DNA of 60,000 nt from Takakia lepidozioides. Lineage: Eukaryota > Streptophyta > Takakiopsida > Takakiales > Takakiaceae. Where the stretch lies: assembly GCA_030704615.1 (NCBI GenBank), contig CM060732.1, forward strand, positions 20,896,001-20,956,000. Direction: 5' to 3'. The first letter of the stretch is position 1; each line of letters starts with the position of its first letter. The notes under the pieces are model-generated. The model was not told the origin of the DNA and did no database searches. It saw only the letters and a program-made list of their open reading frames with translations. Positions 31,208 to 43,148 of the stretch are shown here, one piece after another. Made by a program: the position numbers and the translations under genes.

Positions 31208-34200
31208 ATGGGGACTATAGCAGACATCGCCCAATCAGATATATGCAGCAAACTCAGGAAACCAGCTGTAAGGGAGCTGACAAGCAACCACAATGTGGAG
31301 CTACATGCAAATGGCTCTCTTCCAATTGAGTTGGTACCTCCACTTGAATTGGAGCTGCAAGCAAAAGAAGGGAGCTTTGTGATGCCATCCAGAAGGGCGT
31401 GGAATGATCCTTCAACAGAAAACTTCGATCCTGAAGATTTCCTAGAGGAGCTTACCAAGGACGTAAGATTGATCCAGAGAGAGCAACTGCGAGAGATACT
31501 TGCACACAATGCGGATGTGGAGTATCTGCGACGCCACGGTCTAGATGGCCACACTGACGTGGAAAGCTTCAAGAATCACGTGCCAGTTGTGAGCTATGAC
31601 GATCTGGAGACAGACATCCTCCGTTTGGTGAACGGGGAGGCCACTCACGTCTTTTCCGTCGACCCAGTATCTCACTTTTCTCTCAGGCGAATTTCTCTCT
31701 TACGTTCCTTTCTTTCTTTCCAGCTTCTCTCTATCCCTCTATCTACAGAGTTTACTTACGTTTCAATGGCGCATAGAAAAATCGTGTCCACGAACTTGTC
31801 CAATTGATCCGCTCGATCGATTGCTTGAATCGAAGGATATCACACTAAAAGAAGCGCCGTGTTCGTGTTCATTTGTGGTAGTATCAGCGGAAATATCTAA
31901 GGTATACATGTCCACTGGCATGCATATTTATCTAGAATCAAATCTTGTCTCGTCTCGGCATGGCCATGTGATGACGATGTTCAGATGTTGTTCCAGATGT
32001 AGAGAAATATTTCGACCTCGATCTTCGACCTCCCTCTCTCAGTCCTTCTTATAGTTCTTTGTTTTGATCTGCGGAAAAATGCAGCTCAGGAACCACGGGT
32101 GGGAAATCGAAATATATCCCAACGAACTTGTCCAAAGCGTTTGGCAACTGGCCTTTTCGTGAAGCACTGGAAGCTTCACTGCGCAACAGGTGTGTACATA
32201 TTTCTGGACCCTCCAAGTTCTGTTTCTCTTCTGTTTCTCTCCGTTCACAACATCAATTGGGTGTCAGTACATTCACACGGGTTTCCAAACGCAATCGGGG
32301 AGTATTAGGATCTTTTGGTCGAGTAGAGGTTTCGTTTGAGCTTCTGAGAGAGACTCAGAATATATTGATCTACATGACCGGTCGGTGTTTAATAGCTTTC
32401 AAGAGTGTCTAACATTGTTACTTTAAACAATATACAATTGCAGCAACTTAGAAAGAGTCATATTTACTGAGTCATAAACTCGTGTGTAGTGTGTACCTAG
32501 TGCATGTGCAATAAACACATAGTTACGTAGATGTTCTGTTGTCTGTAATAGCTGCGAGCTTGGCAAATGCGGATCCAGGAATTATATATCGTTACTGAGA
32601 CCGTACTGTTCAAGTTTGATGTACTAGACCGTCGAATATTAAACAACTCAAGCTCAAGCAAACTTGGAACAAGACTCCGATGTTTGGGCTCTGACAATCT
32701 CTTCTGCAAAAGGGGTTTGGCGCTGGATGGGTTAAAGTGCCATTTCCCTGCCCCGCCTAGTTTTTGTTGTTTTCTTCCTCCGAGGAGGGTTCTTGGCTCT
32801 AGCGAGTAAATCTCTTCCTTTCCTCTGCAGGGGAAAATGTATATATATCTATCAAACTTATGCCTTCCGTGGTGCGGTATGATCATTGCAACAGGGAATT
32901 TGAAACGTTGAAGTTGAAGCCAGGCAAGTCGGTCTATATCAATTTCCCAGGAACGCAGATTGACACCCCAAGCGGAATCAAGGCTGGAGCAGTGACCACC
33001 AATTATTATAAGAGTCCACTGTACAGAGAGCGGAATTATAACGTAAACAATGTACATGTGAGCCCAGATGAAGTGCTGCTTTGTAGCGACAGTAGCCAGG
33101 GCATGTACTGCCAACTCCTCTGTGCCCTCTCTGAGGCACAAGAAATAACCAGACTGGAGACGCTTTTTGCTGTGACAATCGTTAGCGTGGTGAGAGCTCT
33201 TCAAAAGTGCTGGCCCGAAATTTGCGAGGACATAAGAACTGGGACCCTCAACAGCAAGATCACTGACCCTGCTGTCAGAAACGCTGTGGGAAAGATACTG
33301 AAGCCAAATCCGGTCCTGGCAAGCATGATTGAGAAGGAGTGCTTGGTTGATGACTGGGAGGCTATCATCCCCCGTCTCTGGAGGAATATTTGCTACATTT
33401 CGTGTATATTCACTGGAAGTATGCAGCAGTATGTACCGGCATTGAAGCACTTTGCTGGCCCGAATGTCCATTTGATGTCTACACTCTACGCGGCCGCCGA
33501 ATGCGTATTCATTGGTATGAATGTGAGTCTGAGTTGCGCACCCGAAGATACATCATATTTGGTCTGGCCAGAGGAGGCCTTCTTCGAGTTCATTGCATTG
33601 AATTCCGACGGCAACGCATTGGAACCACAAATTCCGGTTGAGCTGGCGGATGTGGTGCTTGGGCACGAGTATGAGTTGGTCGTCACGAATGGCACAGGTG
33701 GGTCCTTAATTCTGTTTCGGGTGGGCTGCACACTTATACTCGCGTGTAATTTGTATGCATGCATAACATGTGGCGTTTGAACGCCCATGCGTAGATGCCA
33801 AGAGGCCTTCGTCGTGTCATTTCAAGAGACCTAGTGCGAGCTGCCTAGAGCTTGATAACGTGTGAGGTCCCAAGTTTTAATTTATTTGCTTATGATGTCA
33901 TATTTGCGCCGAGCTGATCGAGAGCTGTTCAGGGGAAGATTTTGTAGATTGATGCAGTGTAGATTCTGTGCACGACTCGAATTGAAGTATGTCTATATCG
34001 ATTACCGGGAGTGAATATAGGGCTTGAAGTTGTCCTTTCTAGGCTTCAATGGCGTATTTTGTGCAAGAGGCTCTTTCTCAGCCAATATCCTCAAGTTTCT
34101 CTCGTGCAACTCCTCCGTCAGAGGGGCCAAGGCCTCTACATTTTCGTTTTGATTTCGAGTCACAAGCTCATGCCAAGGGGCAATTCAAGATTTTACATAT

Positions 34201-35145
34201 GTATAGTTACTGATCAATGTGCATGGCTCAGAGTCCAGACTAGAGATTCGGAGAGACATGTGCCTACAGTAAGCTGTAGGGTGAACTTTTCGGAGTCTAG
34301 AACTTGTAATTGTTGGCCATTTGGAAGCGGCCTTTGCTCAAGTTTATTTTCGCATGGTGGGATGAATTTGCCAGGTCTATATCGCTACCGTGTTGGGGAT
34401 GTTGTGAGGGTCAAGAGCTTCAGAAACACAGCACCAATATTGGAATTTATCCGCAGAAAGAATGTGCTTCTCAGCATCAACACTGACAAAACTGATGAAC
34501 AAGAGCTTCAAATAATTGTCAACAAGGCAACCCAACACTTTGCTGGAACATCATTAAAGCTGGCCGACTTCACCAGCCACGCAGACATCACCTCAGCGCC
34601 AGGCCACTACGTTATCTTCTGGGAACTGGAGAGTAGCAGGTATGTTGCATGAATATAACTGATCTGAGGCTGTTCTCTTTGCAACTGAAACCTTGAACTA
34701 CATAAGTTGATGTACCCTGGACTAAAGATTTATGGATTGTTTTAAATGTAAGATTTGTTCAGTCCATTCACTTTTGAGCATGTAGGGGGTAATTTCTTAC
34801 TCTTTGAACTTATCCATTGTGCACATTGACAACAGGAATTTGGATCACGAAGTCTTACAGAAATGTACCAATACCCTTGATGTTTCCTTGAATTACCCCT
34901 ACCGAAGAGCGAGGGTGGGGGACACGATTGGACCTTTGGAGCTCCGTGTTGTCGAGAGTGGCACATTCAACAAGTTAATGGATATGGCAATCAGCAGAGG
35001 AACTGCCCCCGCACAATACAAGCCCCCTCGATGTGTGAGCGCACCTCATATTATGGAGATATTGAACGCTGCAGTGGTTGCCAAATTCTATAGCCTAGAA
35101 ATACCCTCCGCTTTGCCTCCCAGTGCGCGCCTGCATGAGATCTAG
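31208..35145 (+). CDS. GH3-2: GH3 acyl-acid amido synthetase, five exons, intact
   Basis: Exons 31208-31686, 32085-32189, 32895-33697, 34375-34639 and 34836-35145 join in frame to 653 codons, a little longer than the usual 580-620. GH3 enzymes adenylate an acyl acid (auxin, jasmonate or other) and conjugate it to an amino acid. The three ATP-binding motifs are present: SSGTTGGK (exon 2, formed across the first splice), the YAAAECVFIG motif corresponding to Y-x-x-SE, and YRVGD (exon 4). Other family blocks are SGIKAGAVTTNYYKSPLY, FTGSMQQYVPALKHFAGP, FFEFIALNSDGN and the C-terminal YRRARVGDTIGPLELRVVE. Intron 1 uses a GC donor (CAG|GCGAAT). A 2-base GC expansion before the stop gives a different last five residues (ends ARLHEI) compared with GH3-3. 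Which acid it uses cannot be told from sequence by eye. Confidence 0.93.
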
Positions 35146-35676
35146 TTTTGAAGATTCACAATACTGGATCCGTATCCCCTAGATCCCCTGTTGCTTCTTT
35201 GGAGCCACCATTCATGAATCACAACTCTTAGGATTCCGGGTTACAACATGCACATTGCATGAGCTTGGTATAGATTTATTTTGAATGACGTGATGTGTGT
35301 GCACAACACAATGTGCGTCAAGATTCAGATTTAATCTCTCCATCATAGCATCAGATTATCTGTTGACAGTTGTGACAGAATGTTCATTGTACAGAAAACT
35401 CATTTCTCTAATGAAAAAGTGGGCAACTTATCTAGATCAGCTTCAATAAGCTTTCTTTTTGCTCTGTATGTGACTTGCGTCTTCAACTTCTGATGACTGT
35501 TAGCTCTTATTACCCCACCTCGACCCAGGAGCCCCGCTCTAGCCTCTTGTAGTCCCCAAGAACTTTTGGGTCTTATACACAATAGATGTATGCATAAGAA
35601 ACTACTTGTCGCTACTTCTTTGTTCGCTGCTTTTGTAGATGCTTACTTAATTTCTCCAATGCATGCAGAGTATTCA
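35146..35676. other. GH3-2 downstream flank
   Basis: Matches the flank of GH3-1 (2228-2739) with extra sequence around 35530-35640. It ends at the ATTCA (35672-35676) where the next insertion begins. No gene. Confidence 0.7.
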
Positions 35677-36889
35677 GGCGCAAACTTTGTTGGGACATAT
35701 ACAATGACCCCAACATTTTTGCGGAACCAGATTGGGAAGTTTGGAGGTTGGGGCAGCGGTGGTCGTTTGGTGACTGTAGGAAATTTGTGGACTGGTGTCA
35801 CATAAATCGTTTGTGGTCCAGAGATAAGCATGATCCACAAACCAAACAAAATCAAGCTAGCTTGCATTCTTGCTCCAACCCGCATTTCCGCCACAGGGCA
35901 GAGGAGGTACATACAACATTGTGGGGTCAACCGCTCGTCAACAACAAGGTCCCGTATTTATTTGCGGCCATGTTGTACACAGAATTGATTTTATTGCGAC
36001 CAGTGGATTGGCAAACTGCCACTGCGCGACAACGTACTAGACTATACATGTTCTATGATATCCCAGACTTGTATATACGTCAAGGGCAGGATATCATACG
36101 GTTGGATGGAAACGACGAGGTGGAAGAAGGAGGAAAGGCAGACCAATCTCCAGATTATACGCCGCAACAGGTCTCCGCAGCCGGGCCTTCAACGTCTGAG
36201 GTGGAGAGGGGCGAGATACGCTCTCCGTTGGAGAAACAGTTGTCCGCACATGAACAACACATCAAAGACCTAAAGGACATTGTTCATTTGCAACGGTGGC
36301 AAATAGCGAAGTTGCTGGAAAGAATGGGGTTGGGGACTCTCGACAGCGTACGCGGTGTGCTTCAGGACCCGAGGCCAATCACCAACGAGCGAGACATATT
36401 GGCGCGTTTGAATATGTTACCAATGGACATTGACCGCGTCATCGACGGGGTTGACTCAATCGGACATGGGAATGAAGTGCAAACGCCTGAACTGGACCAG
36501 GCAAGGGTTGAGGAATAAAGACTTGCGGCAAAGAGGGCAAGAAAAGGAAAGGACCCCATAGTGGAAACCGGGGAATGTTCAACATTGCAAATTACATCGG
36601 CCCAAAAACATAAATTAGAGCAGCTTGTGGGGGAATGCGAGCAAGCTATGGCTGTTGCATATCGGTACTCAAATGCCATGCAAATCCGATCGTGGTCATG
36701 GTTCAAGGGGAATTGGCGGAATTGGATGACATGGGCGGACCATCTAGCATCGCGAGAAACACGGATAGAAGAAGCGTTGTCCTCCCTCCAACGTGCAGCA
36801 CGTTTGTCGAATCGAAGCGTAGATAGCATCTATGCTAATTTGCAAAGGCACGACACTATGCGTGATGTATTCACGTCGAAGTACACTGG
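35677..36889 (+). mobile_element. 1.2-kb insertion with ATTCA duplication, unknown type
   Basis: Absent from the homologous place beside GH3-1 (after 2739), where AGAATTCACATG runs straight on. Here the sequence leaves the homology after ATTCA (35672-35676) and rejoins it at a second ATTCA (36890-36894). No terminal inverted repeats, LTRs or poly(A) were seen, so the class is open. It contains the frame described next. Confidence 0.55.
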
Positions 36890-36902
36890 ATTCACCACAT
36901 GA
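35748..36902 (+). CDS. Unrecognised coding region in the 1.2-kb insertion
   Basis: Two consecutive open frames, 35748-36518 (256 codons) and 36561-36902 (113 codons), separated by a single TAA and a frame change; they may be one broken gene. The first has a basic N-terminus, a hydrophobic segment PYLFAAMLYTELILLRP, an acidic linker (NDEVEEGGKADQ) and a probable coiled coil (LEKQLSAHEQHIKDLKD). The second has a helical KLEQLVGECEQAMAVAYRYS and ends DTMRDVFTSKYTG. No family recognised. The open frame runs slightly past the insertion boundary into flanking DNA. Confidence 0.4.
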
Positions 36903-36956
36903 AGTCCGGTTCCCTATGAGTTCATCAGTTTCATTGAGGAGCACACTTCAGACATG

Positions 36957-37025
36957 AGGTTTACTATTTCATGAGCGCATGAGCCCATGAGCCTATGAGC
37001 CTATGAGCTCATGAGCGGGCATCCG
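36957..37025 (+). repeat. Left terminal inverted repeat with CATGAGC units
   Basis: Opens AGGTTTACTATTTCATGAGC and continues with CATGAGC, CATGAGCC, TATGAGCC, TATGAGCT and CATGAGCGGGCAT. About 60 bp. Its inverse is found at 50245-50309. Confidence 0.85.
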
Positions 37026-37117
37026 CGGAATTGGAATTTTCCTGCCTTTATTGACGGTGTTATGTCCTCTTACCTCGGTAATAGGGTCTGTTTCTCCTGG
37101 TCCAGGATGCGGAATGA

Positions 37118-37405
37118 GGAATTTCGGCGCCGTTATTCCCAAGAGCAGTGTGCTAAAATGGTGTTTTGAAGACATCCACCGGGGTATTTCGGCACCGAAA
37201 TTACCTCTTAAATGTGATATAGTGCGGTATTTAAGGCGCAGAACGGGCAATTTCGGCGCCGAAATACCCAAGTGTAATGTGGTGAAGTGCCTTGTGCTGA
37301 AGGCTTCCATCGCAATATTTTGGTGCAGTAATTCATCCGTGGAATTTTTGAGGCCCATATAACGAAGGCGCAAACTGGGCTATTTCGGCGCCAAATTTCC
37401 CAATA
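37118..37405 (+). repeat. Left subterminal array of GGCGCC motifs
   Basis: Copies of ATTTCGGCGCCG followed by TTATT or AAAT occur at about 37120-37140, 37186-37200 (with GGCACC), 37249-37270 and 37381-37402, spaced roughly 63-130 bp. These resemble the right subterminal array at 49580-50050. Confidence 0.8.
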
Positions 37406-37644
37406 GGAATGTTAGAAACGGCAGGGTTTTCATGGCTTCAAGTTCCCGGGTCGATGGTGTGCATAAATTACTTGTAGGGTTCTTCACTGAAGTTTGCGTC
37501 TCTTCTGCTTTTATTATAGATTTTGGTTGGCGGAAGAAATGTAGGGAATGGACAAGCAGTCTGAACACAATGATTTTTCAAATCGTCAATATATTCATTA
37601 AGTGTTTCAGAACTGTACAACAAAATGATCCAAATGAGACTTTG

Positions 37645-40600
37645 CTATGGTGAGGATCCGCTATCACTGTCCGATGCATCCCCGCCCTCATGCAAGGATG
37701 GCTGCCTTCCACCTGCCTCCGAACCTGCACTGCCGCTACCGCTGTTACTCTGAGAAGCCCTCCCCTCAAAAATACCATCCTCACCAGCCGGAACTGTCCA
37801 CCTGGGTGCGGAAGTCTCCTCGACATTCCCCTCGCTCTCGGACGCGGATTCTATTACGAACTTCCCTACTCTGCCTTTCACAATTCTATGTTTGGCCTCA
37901 CGCCTCATTATAATTCTCTGCTCATTCCCGTATGTCAATTGCTCTAACCGAGTAGGCCTATCCTCCTCCTGATGGCTTCTTTGGCAGCCGTGTCTGCATA
38001 GGCTGGTAGAAAAATGGCTTCTGGGGACTCGCGAGAAACGATTTTCTGGCAAAGAATGGCCGATGCGATTCTGTCTCCTCCTCTGCAACAGGGTCCGATT
38101 CGAGCAAGTCTCCCAGCTTCTCCTCGTCGGACGACTCTGCAAGGCTGAGTGTACGCACAAACATAGAATGAAGTACATTAGAGAATTCAAACAGGGAATC
38201 ATCGGCAGGTTGCATGGTCCCTACAACCGAAACCAATACACTTACTATGGTGCAACTCACTCGAAGACAGGCATTGGGGGAAGCGGCTTCGGGCGCCCCT
38301 GCATCGAACGAATTTCCCGGACTTCCTCCTCTTCATCTTCCTCCTCTCTTCCACGTCCTCTTCTGCGTTTTTGGGATCCTCAGTCGGAGGCAGACGCTGA
38401 AGGCCCGCCAAATTGTAATCGTACAAGGCCGTATCCCCCTCAAATGAGAACACAAATCGGTTCGACATCCTTCCCGCCCACATACAGGCACCTGCGAATT
38501 CATACGACAACCACAGCCAAACTCAAGAATGAGTCGCTTCCTCGCACAAGCAAACATACAGAAACGGAAATGGTGTCAATTTCGTGCCGCATTCAATTAA
38601 CGTTCTCACCTGTATTTGCAGTGACGTCAAGGACCCTGCCTTCAACATCCGTACACGTTTCCATGAGCGTCTGGATGAATGCAGGACTCCTGGTCCTGCC
38701 ATACCTCCATGGCTTGCCCGACAAATCACAAAGAATGTCCTTCTCTCTCTCCCACATGGTTGAACAGGACGTTATACTCCAGTGGATCAACTGTGGAATC
38801 AACAAGTCTTCCTGCTTCACGTAATTTGAATTTCGAATGTTCCTTCACGAAGCAAAATGCCTGAAAGATAAGAGTCTGCAGAGAAGGAAATGAAAACGTC
38901 AGAGGTGGCCTACATGTACAGGGGCAATTTCGGCCCAGAAATTGACATAGCAGAGGAGAACCACAGCATACCTTCCGGCCATCGTTGAAAAGACCCTGCG
39001 TGTTGATGCAAGTCCAGATCTTTTTCAGGATGGGTGCTGCACTTCTCCCCGTCCATACTTTGATATCATTCTCAGTGACTTCTCCATCGGCTGCTAGCAC
39101 AACAACACAGCCAACGTCGTCCAACATGTTGGCTGCGAACCCGAATGTGTGGCTCCAGTATCGTTCGTCGTACTTGTTCCACCAGGGAACTGAGCCCAGC
39201 CCCAGTATCTCCCTGCCCATCCGGGATATCCACAAGGATCATGTCGATGGAGGCTTTCACCGCCCTGCCCCCGACTGTGCTCTTTTTGCCGTGGCTCATC
39301 GCCCAAAATACTCCATCATCTTTGTGTAGCCAGGAGTGTCCTCCATATCATTGCCAGTGGCCTTCCTCTTCCCCTTCCCCTGGTGGGCCCGATCGCCTTC
39401 CTCAAACTCGTTATCTCCAGCCTTCTGGTCAGAGCAGTTAGGAAATTTTCATTAACACACTCCACAATTGTGGGTGTTTTGAGGACTTCCCTGCCCGCAA
39501 TCTGCACCGCACGGTAGGGTCTGCCAGGTGCATCCTCGTATAGTGATCTCTTCGCAGCCGCCCCCCGGAGCGTTGGTCCTTGTGAATTTTCGGACGAGGT
39601 GTGGCCCCCTGGGTGTTTTCCTGCTGGAAATCGTCGTCCGAATCCCCTCATCTGGCTGACTGGTGTTGCTGCTTCTTCTTGGTGTGGGGGTCTTCGTCTC
39701 TTGCCCCTGTTTGCGCGTTCTTTTCTTCCACTCAGCTGCCTGCTTCTCCATCTGCTCCTTCGCCAACGCTGCCGCCTTGGCTGACTTTCTCAGTGCTTTC
39801 TGCTTGGCTGCCTCCTCTGCTTTCAGTCTTTCCGCGTCCTCTGGTTGGGGATCCGATTGCGCCTTCATAGCCCTGGCATTCGCTTCCTTCTTCAAGTTAA
39901 CCTCCGAGAGGTCAACGGTCCCACTTGGGAGATCCACATACCAGGGGCAGTTTACCAAATGCTCGGCATGCCACTCCTTCGCCCATTACTTCTGTGTACA
40001 TCGTTCCACGACCTCCAGGTGTCCTCCACGCCAGGAAGAATGGTGGAACCCTTTGAATGGCTCCGGACGGAATGAGTGCAAAGTTTATGTACCTGCAATC
40101 ACGAGGCAGTTTCAACAAAAATTCTACCGATGCATCATGCAAGTGGAAGTTGTCAATGCACAAGGTATTTCGGCACCGAAATACGGAGTGGACCGTGCCC
40201 CAATTACCCAGAACTCACATCTTGCAGAGGTATATTTCGGCGCCGCAATATCCATCGCTGCTTAACCAAATCATCTAAACTGCAAATAGGGGGATGCATT
40301 GTCAGCAGATTACCTGAACAGGACACGCATTGCCGCTTTGTCGGCACCCTCCTGCTCTTCGATGTATACGCTGCGTCTTGCCTTTGCAATGAAAAAGAGG
40401 TTTGCGAAGCGCCCTCGCCACGACGCACGTAGTTCTCCATTGTCTCAGGCTTCGTCCAGTCGATCTGTAACTTGAAAGTGGGGTGTTGCAGTCCAATTGC
40501 TCCTGGGCGTGGGTCAGTACCTGCATCATGGCAGGTTTCCAAAACATTCATGATTTTGAAATTGCGACGATGTCCAACACAGAATAGGAGAAAATTATAC

Positions 40601-42496
40601 CTGATGCCACCAAGTCATGACATTGAGCCAGTCGTTCATTTTGTCGTCTTTGGCTCGATGGGAAAGTGGTACAGCAGCTTCGTGTTTGTATGGCCCGTTC
40701 CAGATTCGCAGCCACCTCGTCTGCAGCCACCTCACATCGGTCAGACAAGAGCTCCAACATAAGAATCGCGAGAAGTCACAAAACAAGATAAACACACACA
40801 CCTTCTCCGCCGGCTCAACACAGGACACTGCGATGTGATGAAGTTTCTCCATGGACCGGTTTCATGGGTCTGGAGTAATGCAGTCCTATCTCCGCCAGGA
40901 ACTCGGCACCAAGACCAGGGTCAGCGATTGCAACTTGCTTAACAAGTTTGGACCTGTACTTGGTCCGGGATTGCTTCCCTGCCTGCACAATATGACTCTC
41001 TATCGACGCGTCCGCCTTGTTGGGGGCATCATTCTCAAAGAACTGCCTTTTGGCATAGGCCAAGTCATCCCTGATGTTCGTCTGCATTCCCATACCCAGC
41101 AGATACAGTCAGGCCACGGATCCCTGCAACAAATAACATTAAATTGATACTGAAATTTGAGATGAACCTCACCGAATAGAGGATCTCCACCATGGCGTCC
41201 AGTGTTGGTCGGTACCAGGTGCGATCTGCTTTCGCTAGGGACTTCCTGTACAGCTCGGGATCGAGGGACTTTTGGAAGTCCGTCAGCGGAGCTGTCCCCA
41301 CTTCTTGCACTCTGTAGAGCGTATGTGCCAGATGAGTTTCCACGAAGGCCCTCTCTGTTACCCTGCCATGGAGAAAAAAAACAACATGAAAATATGATTT
41401 CGGCACAGCAATCCAATTTCCAGTTCATAGAGTGCATGACAGTGGTGAACATTGCCTATTTCGGCGCCGCAATAGGCAGTACACAAGGATGTAATTGTAT
41501 ACTTACAGATTTATATCCGCCATGGCACCCTTCAACAGTCCTCTGTCCCTGACGTCCACCTTCACGACAATGCAGTCCACCATGTAATGCCAACTGATAT
41601 CTTGCGGATGCATTTCAGCAATGTACTCTGTCCAGGCAAGCATCCTGTGGTTCCCGTCCCAAACGAAGAACATCTTCCCTTCCATGTGTGCGAATGTGGG
41701 ATTAGTCTTCAGATAGGCTTCAAACTCGGCATTAACAGTGTGCCAGTGGGGGCCCCAATTCTGAAGCTCCTCTGCAGTGGGGCCCCTTGTGACACCCTGG
41801 TCATTCTCAATGGAAACGTAGAATGCTGCCGACCCCCGTCTGTACCCTTCTCTGAAGTTGTGCTTCAGTCGATCGATATCCCCTGGCAGTGCTTGCCTTA
41901 CAACTGGAAGGCTTACCATGCGACACAAAGGAACTTTAAGGTTCTCGGGATACACCATGGAGCCCAAAACGCGGCCTATGTTGCTGAGTCTCTGCCAGCA
42001 ACCTGTTTGCTGCTATGTTCATGTCTCGTGCGCTCATGAGCATACCCGCCACCAGTTTCTTACTTGTATCACCTCTGTCACTTCCCTCACCCCTCTCACC
42101 AGCCTGTGTACTGTCCTGGAGGTTTTGCTCCTCCGCAAGCTCCAGCAGGTTCTGATCGTCGCCAAGTCGTACCACGTTATCGTCCTCTCCTTCTGTCAGT
42201 TGAATGGGCCGCCCTTCTGCAGATCCGACTCCCACATCTCCAGCGGCCTCCACCGCATCTGTGTTTTCTGAAATTGACTGCAAACCCAATATCTCCGCTT
42301 CCAGTCTCCCTAGGGGTTTTACTGGCGAAGCCATGGGAGGAACTCTAGGTGGGCTTTTCGGAGGCGATATCTGAGGTGTTGAATGAGGACTCGTCTGCCT
42401 CGATGCACTTCCACCTTGTGAGCGCAGCACCCGGGCAGGAGTATCCAAAGTTGACTGTGTTGCCTCGCCCCCCTGCGATCCCTCCCCAGCTCCCAT
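37645..42496 (-). pseudogene. ParB-like plus amino-DNA-methyltransferase protein, multi-exon
   Basis: Transcribed right to left from ATG 42496. Exon 1 (42496-41507) codes a Ser/Pro-rich acidic region, then a ParB/sulfiredoxin-like fold with the key FFVWDGNHRMLAW (GNHR at 41644-41655). Clear splice sites give exons 41362-41173, 41123-40802 and 40720-40601; further exons carry TFKLQIDWTKPETMENY, an Ala/Lys-rich coiled coil (about 39900-39720) and the methyltransferase. There motif IV reads DMILVDIP (39222-39245), followed by YDERYWSHTFGFAANMLDD and VVVLAADGEV. Motif I, LDVTANTG|ACMWAGRMSNR, is rebuilt exactly across the intron 38492-38609 and leads to FSFEGDTALYDYNL. Motif IV before motif I is the beta-class order of N4-cytosine/N6-adenine methyltransferases. 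The tail is acidic and Ser/Glu-rich. A frameshift near 41985 and a TGA near 41111 suggest decay. Confidence 0.75.
41510..41960 (-). pseudogene. ParB-like domain segment of the methyltransferase gene
   Basis: Residues VVRQALPGDIDRLKHNF, FYVSIENDQGVTRGP and FFVWDGNHRMLAWTEYIAE show the ParB N-terminal pattern, where a short hydrophobic strand ends in a D-G-N/H-H-R loop. In bacteria and phages this fold is often fused to DNA methyltransferases; the homologous eukaryotic role is unknown. Described separately because it is the best-preserved part of the gene. Confidence 0.65.
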
Positions 42497-42529
42497 GTCA
42501 AACAAACAGGAAAACATGAGACACTGCAC

Positions 42530-43140
42530 GCCAAAAAAAAGGTGTAAAAGGAATATTGCGTATGGAGTGCTTCACATCCGCGAAGCACGAATCTCTCACT
42601 GGTGGGCGATCCGAGTCTCCGGATAACGACGTCTGCATTTCATGCATGAGACGGAGCTTAAGTCGTGTCGTCGGCGGCTTCCCAAAATCCCGCCTCCTCT
42701 CTTGCCGGAGTCGCCTGACCTTCCACAAACTCTATGCTACCACTATGCCGCATAAGGAGAGGAAACGCAGGAGAACGTCACTGCAGAAGGGCAAGGAGCG
42801 AGAGAGCGAAGCGGTGGAACATGCAACCACTATGCACGAGCAGATGCGTAAGCAGCCACGTCTCCCGAAGCGTTGCCACCGTCCACGGCGTATGGGTGAT
42901 GAAGATTGTGACCCCTGACACGTTCGCACGGATGAAGTCGACTGGAACACGACGCGTGCCAGTTCCAGCCACCAGTGTATGACGGTTTATCCGAATTGCG
43001 GCACCGAAATACGTTCCGTTCACCGGATGCGGTTCCCGGAGCAGCCGGCATTGAATGAAATATCCGCACATCATGAAACCCAACCGCCATGAAAATCCCC
43101 TGCATATGACATTCAACAGTCAGGTCGGTACGTTTCATCA
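42530..43140. other. Intergenic segment between methyltransferase gene and palindrome array
   Basis: No credible coding frame. One degenerate palindrome copy (TGCGGCACCGAAATACG) lies near 42995-43012. The promoter of the minus-strand gene would be expected here; no TATA box was recognised. Confidence 0.4.
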
Positions 43141-43148
43141 GCGGACGG

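Noticed and set aside
32497-33471. A 324-codon open frame on the minus strand opposite GH3-2 exon 3
   Set aside because: It runs antisense through the GH3 exon, recurs opposite the other copies (354-572, 53256-53684) only because they are paralogues, and encodes nothing recognisable. It is a shadow of the GH3 coding frame.
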